Shown: one piece after another, positions 7,443-15,519 of the stretch
Position numbering within the stretch: position 1 is the first letter of the stretch
Layout of the letters: every line of letters begins with the position of its first letter
From: an uncultured Collinsella sp.
GTDB lineage: Bacteria > Actinomycetota > Coriobacteriia > Coriobacteriales > Coriobacteriaceae
Direction of reading: 5' to 3'
Length of the DNA stretch: 44,213 bases
Assembly (NCBI GenBank): GCA_902496275.1
Contig: CABVAC010000014.1
Location: 1 to 44,213 of the forward strand
The notes under the pieces: generated by a model
Database searches by the model: none
Told to the model about the DNA's origin: nothing
What the model saw: the letters and a program-made list of their open reading frames with translations, nothing else
Program-made: the position numbers and the translations under genes

Positions 7443-8780
7443 CTACTTCCCAAATAGCGCACCCAGCAGACCGCGGCGTTTGGGCTTCTCCTCTCGGTAG
7501 GAACCCTCGACGGCGGCTGCAACCTGGCGCGGTTGCTCGCCGCCTCCACGGCGCACGATCTGGTACAGGAAGGGCGATTTAACGTATTTGACCTCGACGG
7601 GCGTGGCGTGTACGGTGCTCTCACCGGACAGATGCAGGCTCGGGCTGAGCGGCGCCACGATATGCGTTTCGCGCTTGTCGCTAAACACCACCGCGGCCGC
7701 GCGGCCCGTCTGGCCGTTTACGGCAATGCGCACCTGCTCGCCATCGCGGCCGTCTGTCGCCGGACGATCGACAAAGTAGACCGGCACCATCACCAGGCCG
7801 TCCTTATGTTTGCGGGCCTTGCGCGCCCACATGCGAATGCTCTTTTTATTGAGCCCCAGTACAGCCTCGGCGTCGTTGCCCGCAACGTCGAGCGCCAACT
7901 TATCAATGACCACCTGGTCCTTGGTAGACGCATCGACTGAGACAACGCGAAAGTCACCTTCCTGCATGGCGGGATCGAACGGACCGACCTTGGCAAAGTC
8001 CCACGGCTCCAAAATGCCCATGAGGCGAACGTCCAGGTAGTTTGCCCTGGGGTATGCCCAGTCGAGCACCTCGTAGTACACCAAGGCCTCCTTGCTCAGG
8101 CCCTTGCCCGGGAAGCTCGCCATCATGCGCAAGTCCGCCAGCGCCATGGGGAAATAGAAGAGCATCATGTCGTTTTGGATCGCGTCTTCCACGTCGTGCC
8201 CGGCAAAGGCATCCGGATACTGGCGCACCAGCTGCAGCGCGTTGGCACGTGCCTGCTGCGGCGAGATTTCGCAGGGAATACCCTGCTCGGGCACATACTC
8301 CGCACCAACGCCCATGGTCAGGCGCTTGCTAAACGTCCCCGGCTTGAGCAGGTCCGCAATGCCGATCTTATTGCCGCAGGACGGGCACTCAAACACACGC
8401 TGCGTTGACTCGCCCTCAAAGGACGCTCCGCAGAAGGGGCAAGGAATGCTCACATGCGTGGCCTCTTGGAACTCCTGCGCCGTGCCGCGATCCTCCCACA
8501 GCAGATGTTCCAGGACCGACTGATTGCGCCAGTGCGCATTGAAGAAATACCAGTCCGGGTCCTGCGGGCGCTCGAGTTGCGACACATGCGTGAGTTTGAG
8601 CAGTCCATCCACCACCGTCAACGGCGTATGGCGAATACCCAAAGCGCTCTTGGGCTCTCCGGCGTCCGCCTGCCACGGAACCACCGTGCCGCAATAGGCG
8701 CACTCAAAGCTGCGCTTAGCCTGGTGCGAGTACATAGGGCCGCCGCAGTTTTGACATTTAATGGCAAACATCTCGTCCAT
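7443..8780 (-). CDS. Double zinc-ribbon protein of unknown function
   Basis: A 445-residue cytosolic protein. Two four-cysteine zinc ribbons are visible at the N-terminal end: Cys9/Cys12 with Cys27/Cys30 (CQNCGG, CAYCG) and Cys114/Cys117 with Cys132/Cys135 (CPFCG, CPSCG). They are separated by a linker with Trp-rich WYFFNAHW. The remaining ~300 residues carry no motif I recognise; they contain FYFPMALADLRMM and several beta-rich segments, and end in a basic tail (KPKRRGLLGALFGK). TFIIB-type ribbon proteins of this kind are common in Actinomycetota without known role. AAAGGAGGA lies seven bases before the ATG at 8780, so an in-frame upstream start is rejected. The gene is divergent from the CDF transporter, and a perfect dyad sits 29 bases before its start. 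Confidence 0.8.
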   Translation of the reverse strand: MDEMFAIKCQNCGGPMYSHQAKRSFECAYCGTVVPWQADAGEPKSALGIRHTPLTVVDGLLKLTHVSQLERPQDPDWYFFNAHWRNQSVLEHLLWEDRGTAQEFQEATHVSIPCPFCGASFEGESTQRVFECPSCGNKIGIADLLKPGTFSKRLTMGVGAEYVPEQGIPCEISPQQARANALQLVRQYPDAFAGHDVEDAIQNDMMLFYFPMALADLRMMASFPGKGLSKEALVYYEVLDWAYPRANYLDVRLMGILEPWDFAKVGPFDPAMQEGDFRVVSVDASTKDQVVIDKLALDVAGNDAEAVLGLNKKSIRMWARKARKHKDGLVMVPVYFVDRPATDGRDGEQVRIAVNGQTGRAAAVVFSDKRETHIVAPLSPSLHLSGESTVHATPVEVKYVKSPFLYQIVRRGGGEQPRQVAAAVEGSYREEKPKRRGLLGALFGK

Positions 8781-8808
8781 GGAAACGTCCTCCTTTGCAC
8801 AGGGGCTG

Positions 8809-8827
8809 TCGACATTAAGTATGTCGA
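8809..8827. promoter_or_regulatory. Operator-like dyad between divergent genes
   Basis: TCGACAT-TAAGT-ATGTCGA is a perfect seven-base inverted repeat with a five-base spacer. It lies 29 bases upstream of the zinc-ribbon gene start and about 170 bases upstream of the CDF gene. Its form fits a dimeric repressor site. No regulator gene is adjacent. Confidence 0.4.
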
Positions 8828-8998
8828 GCAAGCAGGCACATGCCCATACCCATGTGGCCCAAAATGGACCACCCAGGCAGACGAGAAGTCTCGCTCGTTA
8901 GCACCGGCAGACTATTGCTGCATTTTCTGAGCATCGGCGCACGGCGCCCCCGTGCGAGCTACACTATCCCCTTAAACATGATTGTGAGGACGACCGCT

Positions 8999-10180
8999 AT
9001 GCTATTTGTAAATCGGCTGGTACATACGCTTGTTCCCGGCAGCGAGAGCGAGCCGGTCGATGCATCTTGCCGCACCAACGCGGGCTTTTCCGCAAGCCTC
9101 GTCTGCATTGGCCTCAACATCACCCTGTGCCTGGCCAAGGGCATCGCGGGTCTGCTCGCCGGCTCCGTCTCCCTCATCGCCGACGCTTTCAACAACCTCT
9201 CCGATGCCTCGAGCAACATTGTGAGCCTGCTCGGGTTCCGCCTTGCCAGCCGCCCGGCAGACGAAGGCCACCCCTATGGTCACGGCCGCTACGAGTACCT
9301 AGCCGGCCTGTTCGTCGCCGTCCTGGTTTGCGCCGTCGGCATCAACCTGATTCTCGAGTCGGTCACCAAGATCATCAAGCCCTCGCCCACCGCTTACACG
9401 TTTATTTCCCTTGCGGCACTGGCTACGTCCATGCTCGTTAAGCTCTGGATGGCAGCGTTCAACCGCACGCTGGGCGATCGCATCGACTCGGAGACGCTCA
9501 TCGCCACGGCGCAGGACTCCAAAAACGACGTCATCACCTCGGGCTCGGTCTTGGTGGCGGCGCTTATTTCGCAGACGACCGGCTTTGATCTCGATGGCTG
9601 GGCAGGCCTGGGTGTGGGCGTCTTCATCTGCATCAGCGGTCTGGGCCTGGTGCGCGACGCCATCAGCCCGTTGCTGGGGCAAGCGCCCGACCCCAAGCTC
9701 GTCCAGGCAATCCGCGACAAGATCATGTCCTATCCGCAGGTCTTGGGCACACACGACCTCATGGTGCACGACTACGGCCCCGGTCGTCAGTTTGCCAGCG
9801 CCCACGTGGAGATGCCCGGCGAGGGCGACGCGTTTGAGCACCACGAGATTCTGGACACCATCGAGCACGACATCAAGCGCCAGATGGGCATTGGTATCAC
9901 GCTGCACTGCGACCCCATCGCGACAACCGGCGATGACTTGCGCGGCTGGGTCAAGCGCGGCGTCATGCAGATCGATCCCGCGCTCTCCATCCACGATCTG
10001 CACGAGCACGACGGGTTCGTTTCGTTTGACCTGGTGCGTCCCGACGGCTTTGACATATCCGACGAGGAGCTGCTGGAGCTCGTCACGCGCATCGTGCACG
10101 AGCGCCGACCCGATGCCTCATGCGTCGTTACGTTTGACTCGGGCTTTAGCTCGCCCGACCGTCCGGCCGAGCAGCTGTAG
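8999..10180 (+). CDS. Cation diffusion facilitator transporter
   Basis: A 393-residue proton-coupled divalent metal exporter of the CDF family. Six membrane segments are expected between ~30 and ~230, then a C-terminal cytoplasmic metal-sensing domain. The segment HPYGHGRYEYL follows TM2, as in the family. The intramembrane site reads LIADAFNNLSD in TM2 and TAQDSKNDVITSG in TM5; aligned to FieF this gives Asp/Asn and Asp/Asp with no histidine. Histidine-free sites are seen in manganese-type CDFs, so Mn2+ is more likely than Zn2+ (inference). An extra ~90 residues follow the usual C-terminal domain (GDDLRGWVKRG onward). The ATG at 8999 is preferred for its GAGGA site. The stop is 12 bases from the convergent gene's stop, with no terminator between. 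Confidence 0.9.
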   Translation: MLFVNRLVHTLVPGSESEPVDASCRTNAGFSASLVCIGLNITLCLAKGIAGLLAGSVSLIADAFNNLSDASSNIVSLLGFRLASRPADEGHPYGHGRYEYLAGLFVAVLVCAVGINLILESVTKIIKPSPTAYTFISLAALATSMLVKLWMAAFNRTLGDRIDSETLIATAQDSKNDVITSGSVLVAALISQTTGFDLDGWAGLGVGVFICISGLGLVRDAISPLLGQAPDPKLVQAIRDKIMSYPQVLGTHDLMVHDYGPGRQFASAHVEMPGEGDAFEHHEILDTIEHDIKRQMGIGITLHCDPIATTGDDLRGWVKRGVMQIDPALSIHDLHEHDGFVSFDLVRPDGFDISDEELLELVTRIVHERRPDASCVVTFDSGFSSPDRPAEQL

Positions 10181-10192
10181 CCCACTTAACAG

Positions 10193-11179
10193 CTAGTTTC
10201 CCTGCGCGCCCGAGATGCCGTTTTGTAGGGCGTTCCAGGCATCCGTCGCCATGTCGCCCAAGTTCTGCGCGGTATCGCCCAGATTTTGTGCCGTATCGCC
10301 CAGCTCTTGCGCCTTGTCTCCCAACTCCTGCGCCTTGTTGCTCAAGTCCTCCAGCGCATTGGAGCTCGAGCTGTCGGTACCGCTTTGGCCGCCGGACGAG
10401 TTGCCATAGCTGTTCTTGTGCGTGAGCTGAATCTCCAGGTTGCCGTTGTCGTTATAGTAGGCATTCGTAACAACCCAGTTGGAATCGATGACGGGCGTTG
10501 AGCCATCGTCGGTCAGGATCACGGCGTTCGAAAGGTCGGCTCCGCGTGACTTGAGGAGCTTCTTGGCGTTGGACCAGTACTGTCCCGGGATATCGCTCAG
10601 GTCGACGGCAGCAGACTGGGTGGTCTCGGCCTGCTCGGTCGTGGCATCGGTCGTGGCGCCCCGCTTGTTGAGCATGCCCGACACGATGGCGAACACGACC
10701 GACAAGGCAAAGAAAATCGCCAGCACGATGAGGATCTTCTTGATCACGCTCGACGAACGCGACGGCTTCTTCTCCTCGTCCTCGCCATATTGCGGAATCG
10801 ACTTGGGGTACTCGCGATACGGCTCGCGCGACTCGTAGCGAGGCTGCGCCGTGCGAGGCATATACGTCGTCTGCTGAGGCTGCGGAATGGGATTTTGCGG
10901 CAGGTTGTCATAGGGATTCGGCGTCGAGGCAGCATAAGAATCCTGCGGCGCGTAATCAAACGGATCCGGAGCTGCGTTGCCATAGGGGCCTTGCGAAGAT
11001 GCAGCGTAAGAATCCTGCGCCGTGTCGCCATAGCCCATAACCCGGGTGGGCTCGGCAGAAGGCTGCGTCGCGGCGGGGTCGGTATAACCGGGGTTGGGAA
11101 CAACGCGGGTCGCATCGGCGCTGCCGCCAGCCTGCGCGGAACCATATCCGCCCATCACGGTCGTCTTGTCCTGGTCCAT
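10193..11179 (-). CDS. One-pass membrane protein with Pro/Gln/Tyr-rich cytoplasmic part
   Basis: A 328-residue protein of unknown function. Residues 1-~135 are low complexity, rich in Gln, Pro, Tyr, Asp and Ala, with repeated QDSYAAS and DPFDYAPQ-like units. A basic stretch (KKPSRSSSVIKK) leads into a single membrane helix at ~146-170 (ILIVLAIFFALSVVFAIVSGML), so the N-terminus is cytoplasmic and the rest outside. The outer part begins with a small domain (DIPGQYWSNAKKLLKSRGADL) resembling PASTA-like or DUF-type modules, ending with NLEIQLTHKNS. The last ~50 residues are a heptad array of near-identical units (KAQELGD, TAQNLGD), suggesting a coiled coil. AAAGGAAA sets the start. A role in the envelope is likely but not shown. 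Confidence 0.75.
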   Translation of the reverse strand: MDQDKTTVMGGYGSAQAGGSADATRVVPNPGYTDPAATQPSAEPTRVMGYGDTAQDSYAASSQGPYGNAAPDPFDYAPQDSYAASTPNPYDNLPQNPIPQPQQTTYMPRTAQPRYESREPYREYPKSIPQYGEDEEKKPSRSSSVIKKILIVLAIFFALSVVFAIVSGMLNKRGATTDATTEQAETTQSAAVDLSDIPGQYWSNAKKLLKSRGADLSNAVILTDDGSTPVIDSNWVVTNAYYNDNGNLEIQLTHKNSYGNSSGGQSGTDSSSSNALEDLSNKAQELGDKAQELGDTAQNLGDTAQNLGDMATDAWNALQNGISGAQGN

Positions 11180-11224
11180 GCAACGTTTCCTTTCCGTCGC
11201 CTGTAAGCATCAAGTTATCCATGC

Positions 11225-11230
11225 ATTCTA
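11225..11230 (-). promoter_or_regulatory. Putative -10 element of the one-pass membrane protein gene
   Basis: On the minus strand TAGAAT (five of six to TATAAT) preceded by GCGGG lies 45 bases before the ATG. The same GCGGGTAG-AT pattern occurs before addB. No good -35 was found. Confidence 0.3.
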
Positions 11231-11297
11231 CCCGCGCAAAAGCCTATGATGGGCAAAGCCCGCCGGTATCTACAAGACATGCGCGTGCCTAAGGATC

Positions 11298-11334
11298 AAA
11301 AAGCCCCGCCGGGCCTTGGTGGGCGCGGCGGGGC
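11298..11334 (-). terminator. Intrinsic terminator of fhs
   Basis: On the minus strand GCCCCGCCG and CGGCGGGGC form a nine-pair stem followed by TTTTTGATC. It begins 26 bases after the fhs stop. Confidence 0.9.
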
Positions 11335-11359
11335 GGGCAAGCGGCTATAAGCAGCAGGC

Positions 11360-13027
11360 TTAGAACAGGCCGGTGATGTTGCCGTCGTTGTCGACGTCGA
11401 TGTTCTCTGCCGCGGGCACCTTGGGCAGGCCCGGCATGGTCAGAACGCTGCCGGTCAGCGCGACCACAAAGTGGGCACCGGCGGAAACCTTGAGCTCGCG
11501 CACGGTGATGCGGAAGCCCTCGGGAGCGCCCAGCGCCTTGGCGTTGTCGCTAAAGCTGTACTGCGTCTTGGCGACGCACACCGGCAGGTTGCCAAAGCCG
11601 TTCTCGCGCAGCTCGGCAAGCTGACGCTTGGCAGCCGGCGTAAAGTCGACGCCGTCGGCGCGGTAAACCTTGGTAGCAACGGCCTCGAGGGCATCGGCAA
11701 CATCGGCGCCGTCCTCGTAGGCAAACTTGAGCTCGCTCGGCTGCTCGATCAGGCGCATGACCTCATCGGCCAGCTCGAGCGCGCCCTCGCCGCCCTTGGC
11801 CCAGACCTCGGAAAGCTTAACGTTAACGCCGAGCTTCTGGCACTCGGACTCGATGAGCGCAAGCTCTGCCTCGGTGTCCGTCGGGAAGCGGTTAATGGCG
11901 ACCACGCAGGGCAGACCGTAGACGTTCTGGATGTTGTCGACGTGACGGAGCAGGTTGGGCATACCGGCCTTGAGCGCCTCGAGGTTCTCCTCGTTGAGAT
12001 CGGCCTTGGCAACGCCGCCGTTGTACTTAAGTGCACGGGCGGTGGCGACAATCACGACGGCGCTGGGGCGAACGCCCGTCATGCGGCACTTAATGTCGAG
12101 GAACTTCTCGGCACCCAGATCGGCGCCAAAGCCTGCCTCGGTAATGGCGACATCGCCAAAGCGCATAGCCATGCGCGTAGCCATGATGGAGTTGCAGCCG
12201 TGGGCGATGTTGGCGAAGGGGCCGCCGTGGACAAACGCGGGCGTACCCTCGAGCGTCTGCACCAGGTTGGGCTTGAGCGCATCCTTAAGCAGCGCAGCCA
12301 TGGCGCCCTGAGCCTTGAGGTCGCGGGCGCGGACGGGCTCGCCGGCATAACTGTAGCCGACGACGATCTCGCCCAAGCGCTCCTTGAGGTCGTTGATACT
12401 CGTGGACAGGCACAAGATCGCCATGACCTCGGAGGCAACGGTGATATCGAAGCCGTCCTCGCGCGGCACGCCCTGAGCCTTGCCGCCAATGCCGTCGATA
12501 ACGTGGCGCAGCTGGCGGTCGTTCATGTCGACAACGCGCTTCCAGGTGATGCGCTTAACGTCGATACCGAGCTGGTTGCCCTGCTGAATATGGTTGTCGA
12601 GCATGGCGGCCAGCAGGTTATTGGCGGCACCGATAGCGTGAAAGTCGCCGGTAAAGTGCAGGTTGATATCCTCCATGGGGATGACCTGGGCCCAACCGCC
12701 GCCGGCGGCACCGCCCTTTACGCCAAAGACGGGGCCGAGCGAAGGCTCGCGCAGGGCCACAGCGCTCTTGACGCCGCGACGACGCAGGCCGTCGGCCAGA
12801 CCGATGGTCGTGGTGGTCTTGCCTTCGCCAGCGGGCGTGGGGTTGATGGCGGTCACGAGGACGAGCTTGGCCTGGTGATTGGTCGGCTCGTTGAGCAGCG
12901 AATAGTCGACCTTAGCCTTGTCGAAGCCGTACGGAATCAGGTGCTTTACGTCGACACCGGCGTTCTTAGCCACCTCGGTAATGGGCAGCGGCGTGACGGA
13001 ACGTGCGATTTCGATGTCAGTAGGCAT
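11360..13027 (-). CDS. fhs: Formate-tetrahydrofolate ligase
   Basis: A 555-residue enzyme, the normal family length. It joins formate to THF using ATP, giving 10-formyl-THF in the cytosol. The ATP-binding loop TPAGEGKTTTTIGL is at residues ~50-64, followed by the conserved REPSLGPVFGVKGGAAGGG and the folate-site segments NIAHGCNSI and EAGFGADLGAEKF. The C-terminus ends in PGLPKVPAAENID, as in the family. The ATG at 13027 is chosen because GAAAGGA precedes it; an in-frame extension of 20 codons lacks a site. It stands alone with its own terminator but completes the folate series with FchA and FolD ten kilobases away. It may serve purine synthesis, formate use, or a methyl branch in an anaerobe. 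Confidence 0.97.
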   Translation of the reverse strand: MPTDIEIARSVTPLPITEVAKNAGVDVKHLIPYGFDKAKVDYSLLNEPTNHQAKLVLVTAINPTPAGEGKTTTTIGLADGLRRRGVKSAVALREPSLGPVFGVKGGAAGGGWAQVIPMEDINLHFTGDFHAIGAANNLLAAMLDNHIQQGNQLGIDVKRITWKRVVDMNDRQLRHVIDGIGGKAQGVPREDGFDITVASEVMAILCLSTSINDLKERLGEIVVGYSYAGEPVRARDLKAQGAMAALLKDALKPNLVQTLEGTPAFVHGGPFANIAHGCNSIMATRMAMRFGDVAITEAGFGADLGAEKFLDIKCRMTGVRPSAVVIVATARALKYNGGVAKADLNEENLEALKAGMPNLLRHVDNIQNVYGLPCVVAINRFPTDTEAELALIESECQKLGVNVKLSEVWAKGGEGALELADEVMRLIEQPSELKFAYEDGADVADALEAVATKVYRADGVDFTPAAKRQLAELRENGFGNLPVCVAKTQYSFSDNAKALGAPEGFRITVRELKVSAGAHFVVALTGSVLTMPGLPKVPAAENIDVDNDGNITGLF

Positions 13028-13067
13028 GGGCGGTCCTTTCGTTACCGGATGAGAAAAAGACCAATTC

Positions 13068-13094
13068 AGCATAGCACGGGCGCGCAATAGTAAA
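13068..13094 (-). promoter_or_regulatory. Putative promoter of fhs
   Basis: On the minus strand TTTACT, 15 bases, then TATGCT preceded by GTGC, which gives an extended -10. It lies 41 bases upstream of the ATG. Spacing is shorter than ideal. Confidence 0.35.
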
Positions 13095-13173
13095 ACACCC
13101 GTAACCGATGAATGGCGATATGTTTATCCAATGCTCAGCGATAGCCTACAGACCAGCCAAAACAAACCCGCCT

Positions 13174-14241
13174 CTAAACGGCTGGCTCGATGCCCAAATG
13201 TTCAAAGGTGCGAAGCGTTGCCTGACGGCCCTGGGGCGTGCGAATCATCAAGCCGCACTGCAGCAGATAGGGTTCGTAGACATCTTCGAGCGTACCCGGG
13301 TCCTCGCCCACCGCGCTGGCAAGGGTCGTCAGGCCTACGGCACGGCCGGAGAACGTCTTGGCAAGCGTCTCCAAGATACGAATGTCCATCCAGTCCAGAC
13401 CAAGCTCATCGATCTCGAAGAACTCGAGCGCCTGACGGCAAATATCAAGCTCAATAGGCCCGTTGCCGCGTACCTGCGCATAGTCGCGCACACGCTTGAG
13501 CAGACGGTTGGCCAAGCGCGGCGTACCACGCGAGCGCGAGCCGATCTCGAGCGCGCTGGGATGGTCGATCGTAACGCCCAGGATAGTCGCCGAGCGCGTC
13601 ACAATCTGAGCGAGCTCCTCGACCGTGTAGTAGTCCAGGCGATACGAAATGCCAAAGCGATCGCGCAGCGGGCCGGTCAGCATACCTGAGCGGGTCGTTG
13701 CCGCTACCAGCGTAAACTTGGGGATATCCAGGCGAATCGAGCGAGCGGCCGGGCCTTTACCGATAACGATATCGAGCGCAAAGTCCTCCATAGCGGGATA
13801 CAGGACCTCCTCGACCGAGCGGTTAAGGCGGTGGATCTCGTCGATAAACAGCACGTCACCTGGCTGCAAGTTGGTAAGGATAGCCGCCAGGTCACCCGTA
13901 CGCGCGATGGCCGGGCCGCTCGTCGTCTTGATCTGAGCGCCCAGCTCGTTGGCGATAACCGTGGCCAGCGTGGTCTTGCCCAGACCCGGAGGGCCCGAGA
14001 AAATCACGTGGTCGAGCGTCTCGCCACGGCTCTGCGCCGCCTCGATCAGCACGCGAAGGCTCTGCTTGATATGCTCCTGACCGCAGTAGTCGTCCAGGCG
14101 CTGGGGACGCAGGGTACGGTCGACATCGAGATCCTCGGGCGTCAGTTCCGAACCCACCATACGCTCACCGTGCGCCATGGATGCCGCCGGCGAGTTGGCG
14201 GGCGTCGCCCACAGGTCCTGAGAGTCATCGGCTTCCCACAT
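13174..14241 (-). CDS. ruvB: Holliday junction branch migration ATPase RuvB
   Basis: A 355-residue AAA+ motor that drives branch migration of Holliday junctions with RuvA. Walker A is GPPGLGKTTLA, Walker B DEIHRL, sensor 1 ATTRSG, and the arginine-finger segment GPLRDRFG; a winged-helix C-terminal domain follows (QALEFFEIDELGLDWMD). The family core starts at TLRPQRLDDYCGQ, with about 45 additional N-terminal residues. The ATG at 14241 overlaps the ruvA stop in TGATG, so translation is probably coupled; a GTG one codon earlier is possible. Last gene of ruvC-ruvA-ruvB. Confidence 0.97.
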   Translation of the reverse strand: MWEADDSQDLWATPANSPAASMAHGERMVGSELTPEDLDVDRTLRPQRLDDYCGQEHIKQSLRVLIEAAQSRGETLDHVIFSGPPGLGKTTLATVIANELGAQIKTTSGPAIARTGDLAAILTNLQPGDVLFIDEIHRLNRSVEEVLYPAMEDFALDIVIGKGPAARSIRLDIPKFTLVAATTRSGMLTGPLRDRFGISYRLDYYTVEELAQIVTRSATILGVTIDHPSALEIGSRSRGTPRLANRLLKRVRDYAQVRGNGPIELDICRQALEFFEIDELGLDWMDIRILETLAKTFSGRAVGLTTLASAVGEDPGTLEDVYEPYLLQCGLMIRTPQGRQATLRTFEHLGIEPAV

Positions 14242-14861
14242 CACGCATCCATTCCGAGTCGCTTAAGCGCCGCGCCGAGCAGATCCTCGACACGCATATC
14301 CTGCCCATCATACCCGCTCAGGGCAACCTCGGTCTCCTGCGGGCTAAAGCCCATGGAGAGGAGCGCCGCGCGGGCGTCGTCGATCGCCGAGGGAGCGGCG
14401 GCAGGGACCGGCATCGCAACCTGGCCGGGAATCACGTCGACCGGAACAAAGCCCTTGTCCTTGGCAAAGGTACTCTTGAGCTCCAAGATGAGGCGCTGAG
14501 CGGTCTTTTTGCCCACACCAGGCACCTTGGCCATGCCCTTGTCATCCTCGGCCATTACCAGGGAATACAGCTGTCCCACGGTATAGGTGGAAAGCACGGC
14601 AAGCGCCAGGCGCGGACCAACGCCCGAGACGGAAACGAGCCGATCGAACATCGTGCGCTCGTCCTTGGAGGCAAAGCCAAAGAGCGTCATGGCGTCCTCG
14701 CGCACCTGCATGCGGGTATAGAGGCAAACCTCACCGCCGGGCGTAGGCAGCGTGGCGGCAGTGCTGCCCGAAATACCGAGCTCAAAGCCCACGCCCGATA
14801 CATCGACGACGGCCGAGCTCATCGTGGCCTCGACAAGCGTTCCATGGAGCTGGGAGATCAT
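14241..14861 (-). CDS. ruvA: Holliday junction DNA-binding subunit RuvA
   Basis: A 206-residue protein of normal length that forms tetramers on the Holliday junction and recruits RuvB. The N-terminal OB domain starts MISQLHGTL, residues ~70-140 hold two helix-hairpin-helix motifs (VSGVGPRLALAVL, VPGVGKKTAQRLI), and the C-terminal ~50 residues form the RuvB-binding domain (ALLSMGFSPQE). Starts inside the ruvC stop (TGATG), so the three ruv genes are tightly coupled. Confidence 0.97.
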   Translation of the reverse strand: MISQLHGTLVEATMSSAVVDVSGVGFELGISGSTAATLPTPGGEVCLYTRMQVREDAMTLFGFASKDERTMFDRLVSVSGVGPRLALAVLSTYTVGQLYSLVMAEDDKGMAKVPGVGKKTAQRLILELKSTFAKDKGFVPVDVIPGQVAMPVPAAAPSAIDDARAALLSMGFSPQETEVALSGYDGQDMRVEDLLGAALKRLGMDA

Positions 14862-15382
14862 CAGTATCCGGTTCCTCTCTGTTGATAGAACTCGCCGCCG
14901 GTAAGCGCCCGGGTGCGGCTTAGGTTAACGTGACAGATGGCGCAGGCCAGCGCATCGGCGGCATGGTCTGGGTGAGGGTCGTGATCGAGCTGCGTGAGCG
15001 TACGCACCATATAGGCAACCTGCCGTTTATCTGCAGCGCCCGTGCCCACCACGGCCTGCTTGATCTGCATGGGCGTGTATTCGCCAATCTCGAGCGCGCA
15101 TTCCGAAAGCGCCACGAGCGCGGCACCGCGGGCATGCGCCGTGGGGATGGCCGAGCGGACGTTAGCGCCAAAGTAGATGCTCTCGATAGCCGCGGTATCG
15201 GGACGGTAGCGTTCGACGACGCCCTTGAGGTCGCGGGCAATATGCGACAGGCGCACCGCGAGCGGGCTGCCCGCGCTGGTCTCGATACAACCGTAGGCAC
15301 GGCAACGAACCTCGCCACGTCGTTCCTCGATAATCCCCCAGCCCGTATGGGCCAAACCGGGGTCGATACCCAAGATAACCAA
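14861..15382 (-). CDS. ruvC: Holliday junction resolvase RuvC
   Basis: A 173-residue endonuclease that cuts Holliday junctions. Catalytic acidic residues are present: Asp7 in GIDPGLAHTGWG, Glu67 in AIESIYFG, and Asp139 and Asp143 in PDHAADALA. The start codon is TTG at 15382, supported by GGGAGGT directly upstream and by the family N-terminus VILGIDPG. First gene of the ruvCAB operon. No yebC gene precedes it, unlike the order in many bacteria. Confidence 0.97.
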   Translation of the reverse strand: MVILGIDPGLAHTGWGIIEERRGEVRCRAYGCIETSAGSPLAVRLSHIARDLKGVVERYRPDTAAIESIYFGANVRSAIPTAHARGAALVALSECALEIGEYTPMQIKQAVVGTGAADKRQVAYMVRTLTQLDHDPHPDHAADALACAICHVNLSRTRALTGGEFYQQRGTGY

Positions 15383-15519
15383 GCCGACCTCCCCTCGTCA
15401 CAAGCACGATGCGAGACAAGGCCCCGCGCATCATTCACGAACGTCTGTTCTAGAATAACACAACAGGGCCAAGGTGCTTAGTTGAAGTATCGGGGTTGGA
15501 AGCAAATCCTATCCCAAAG

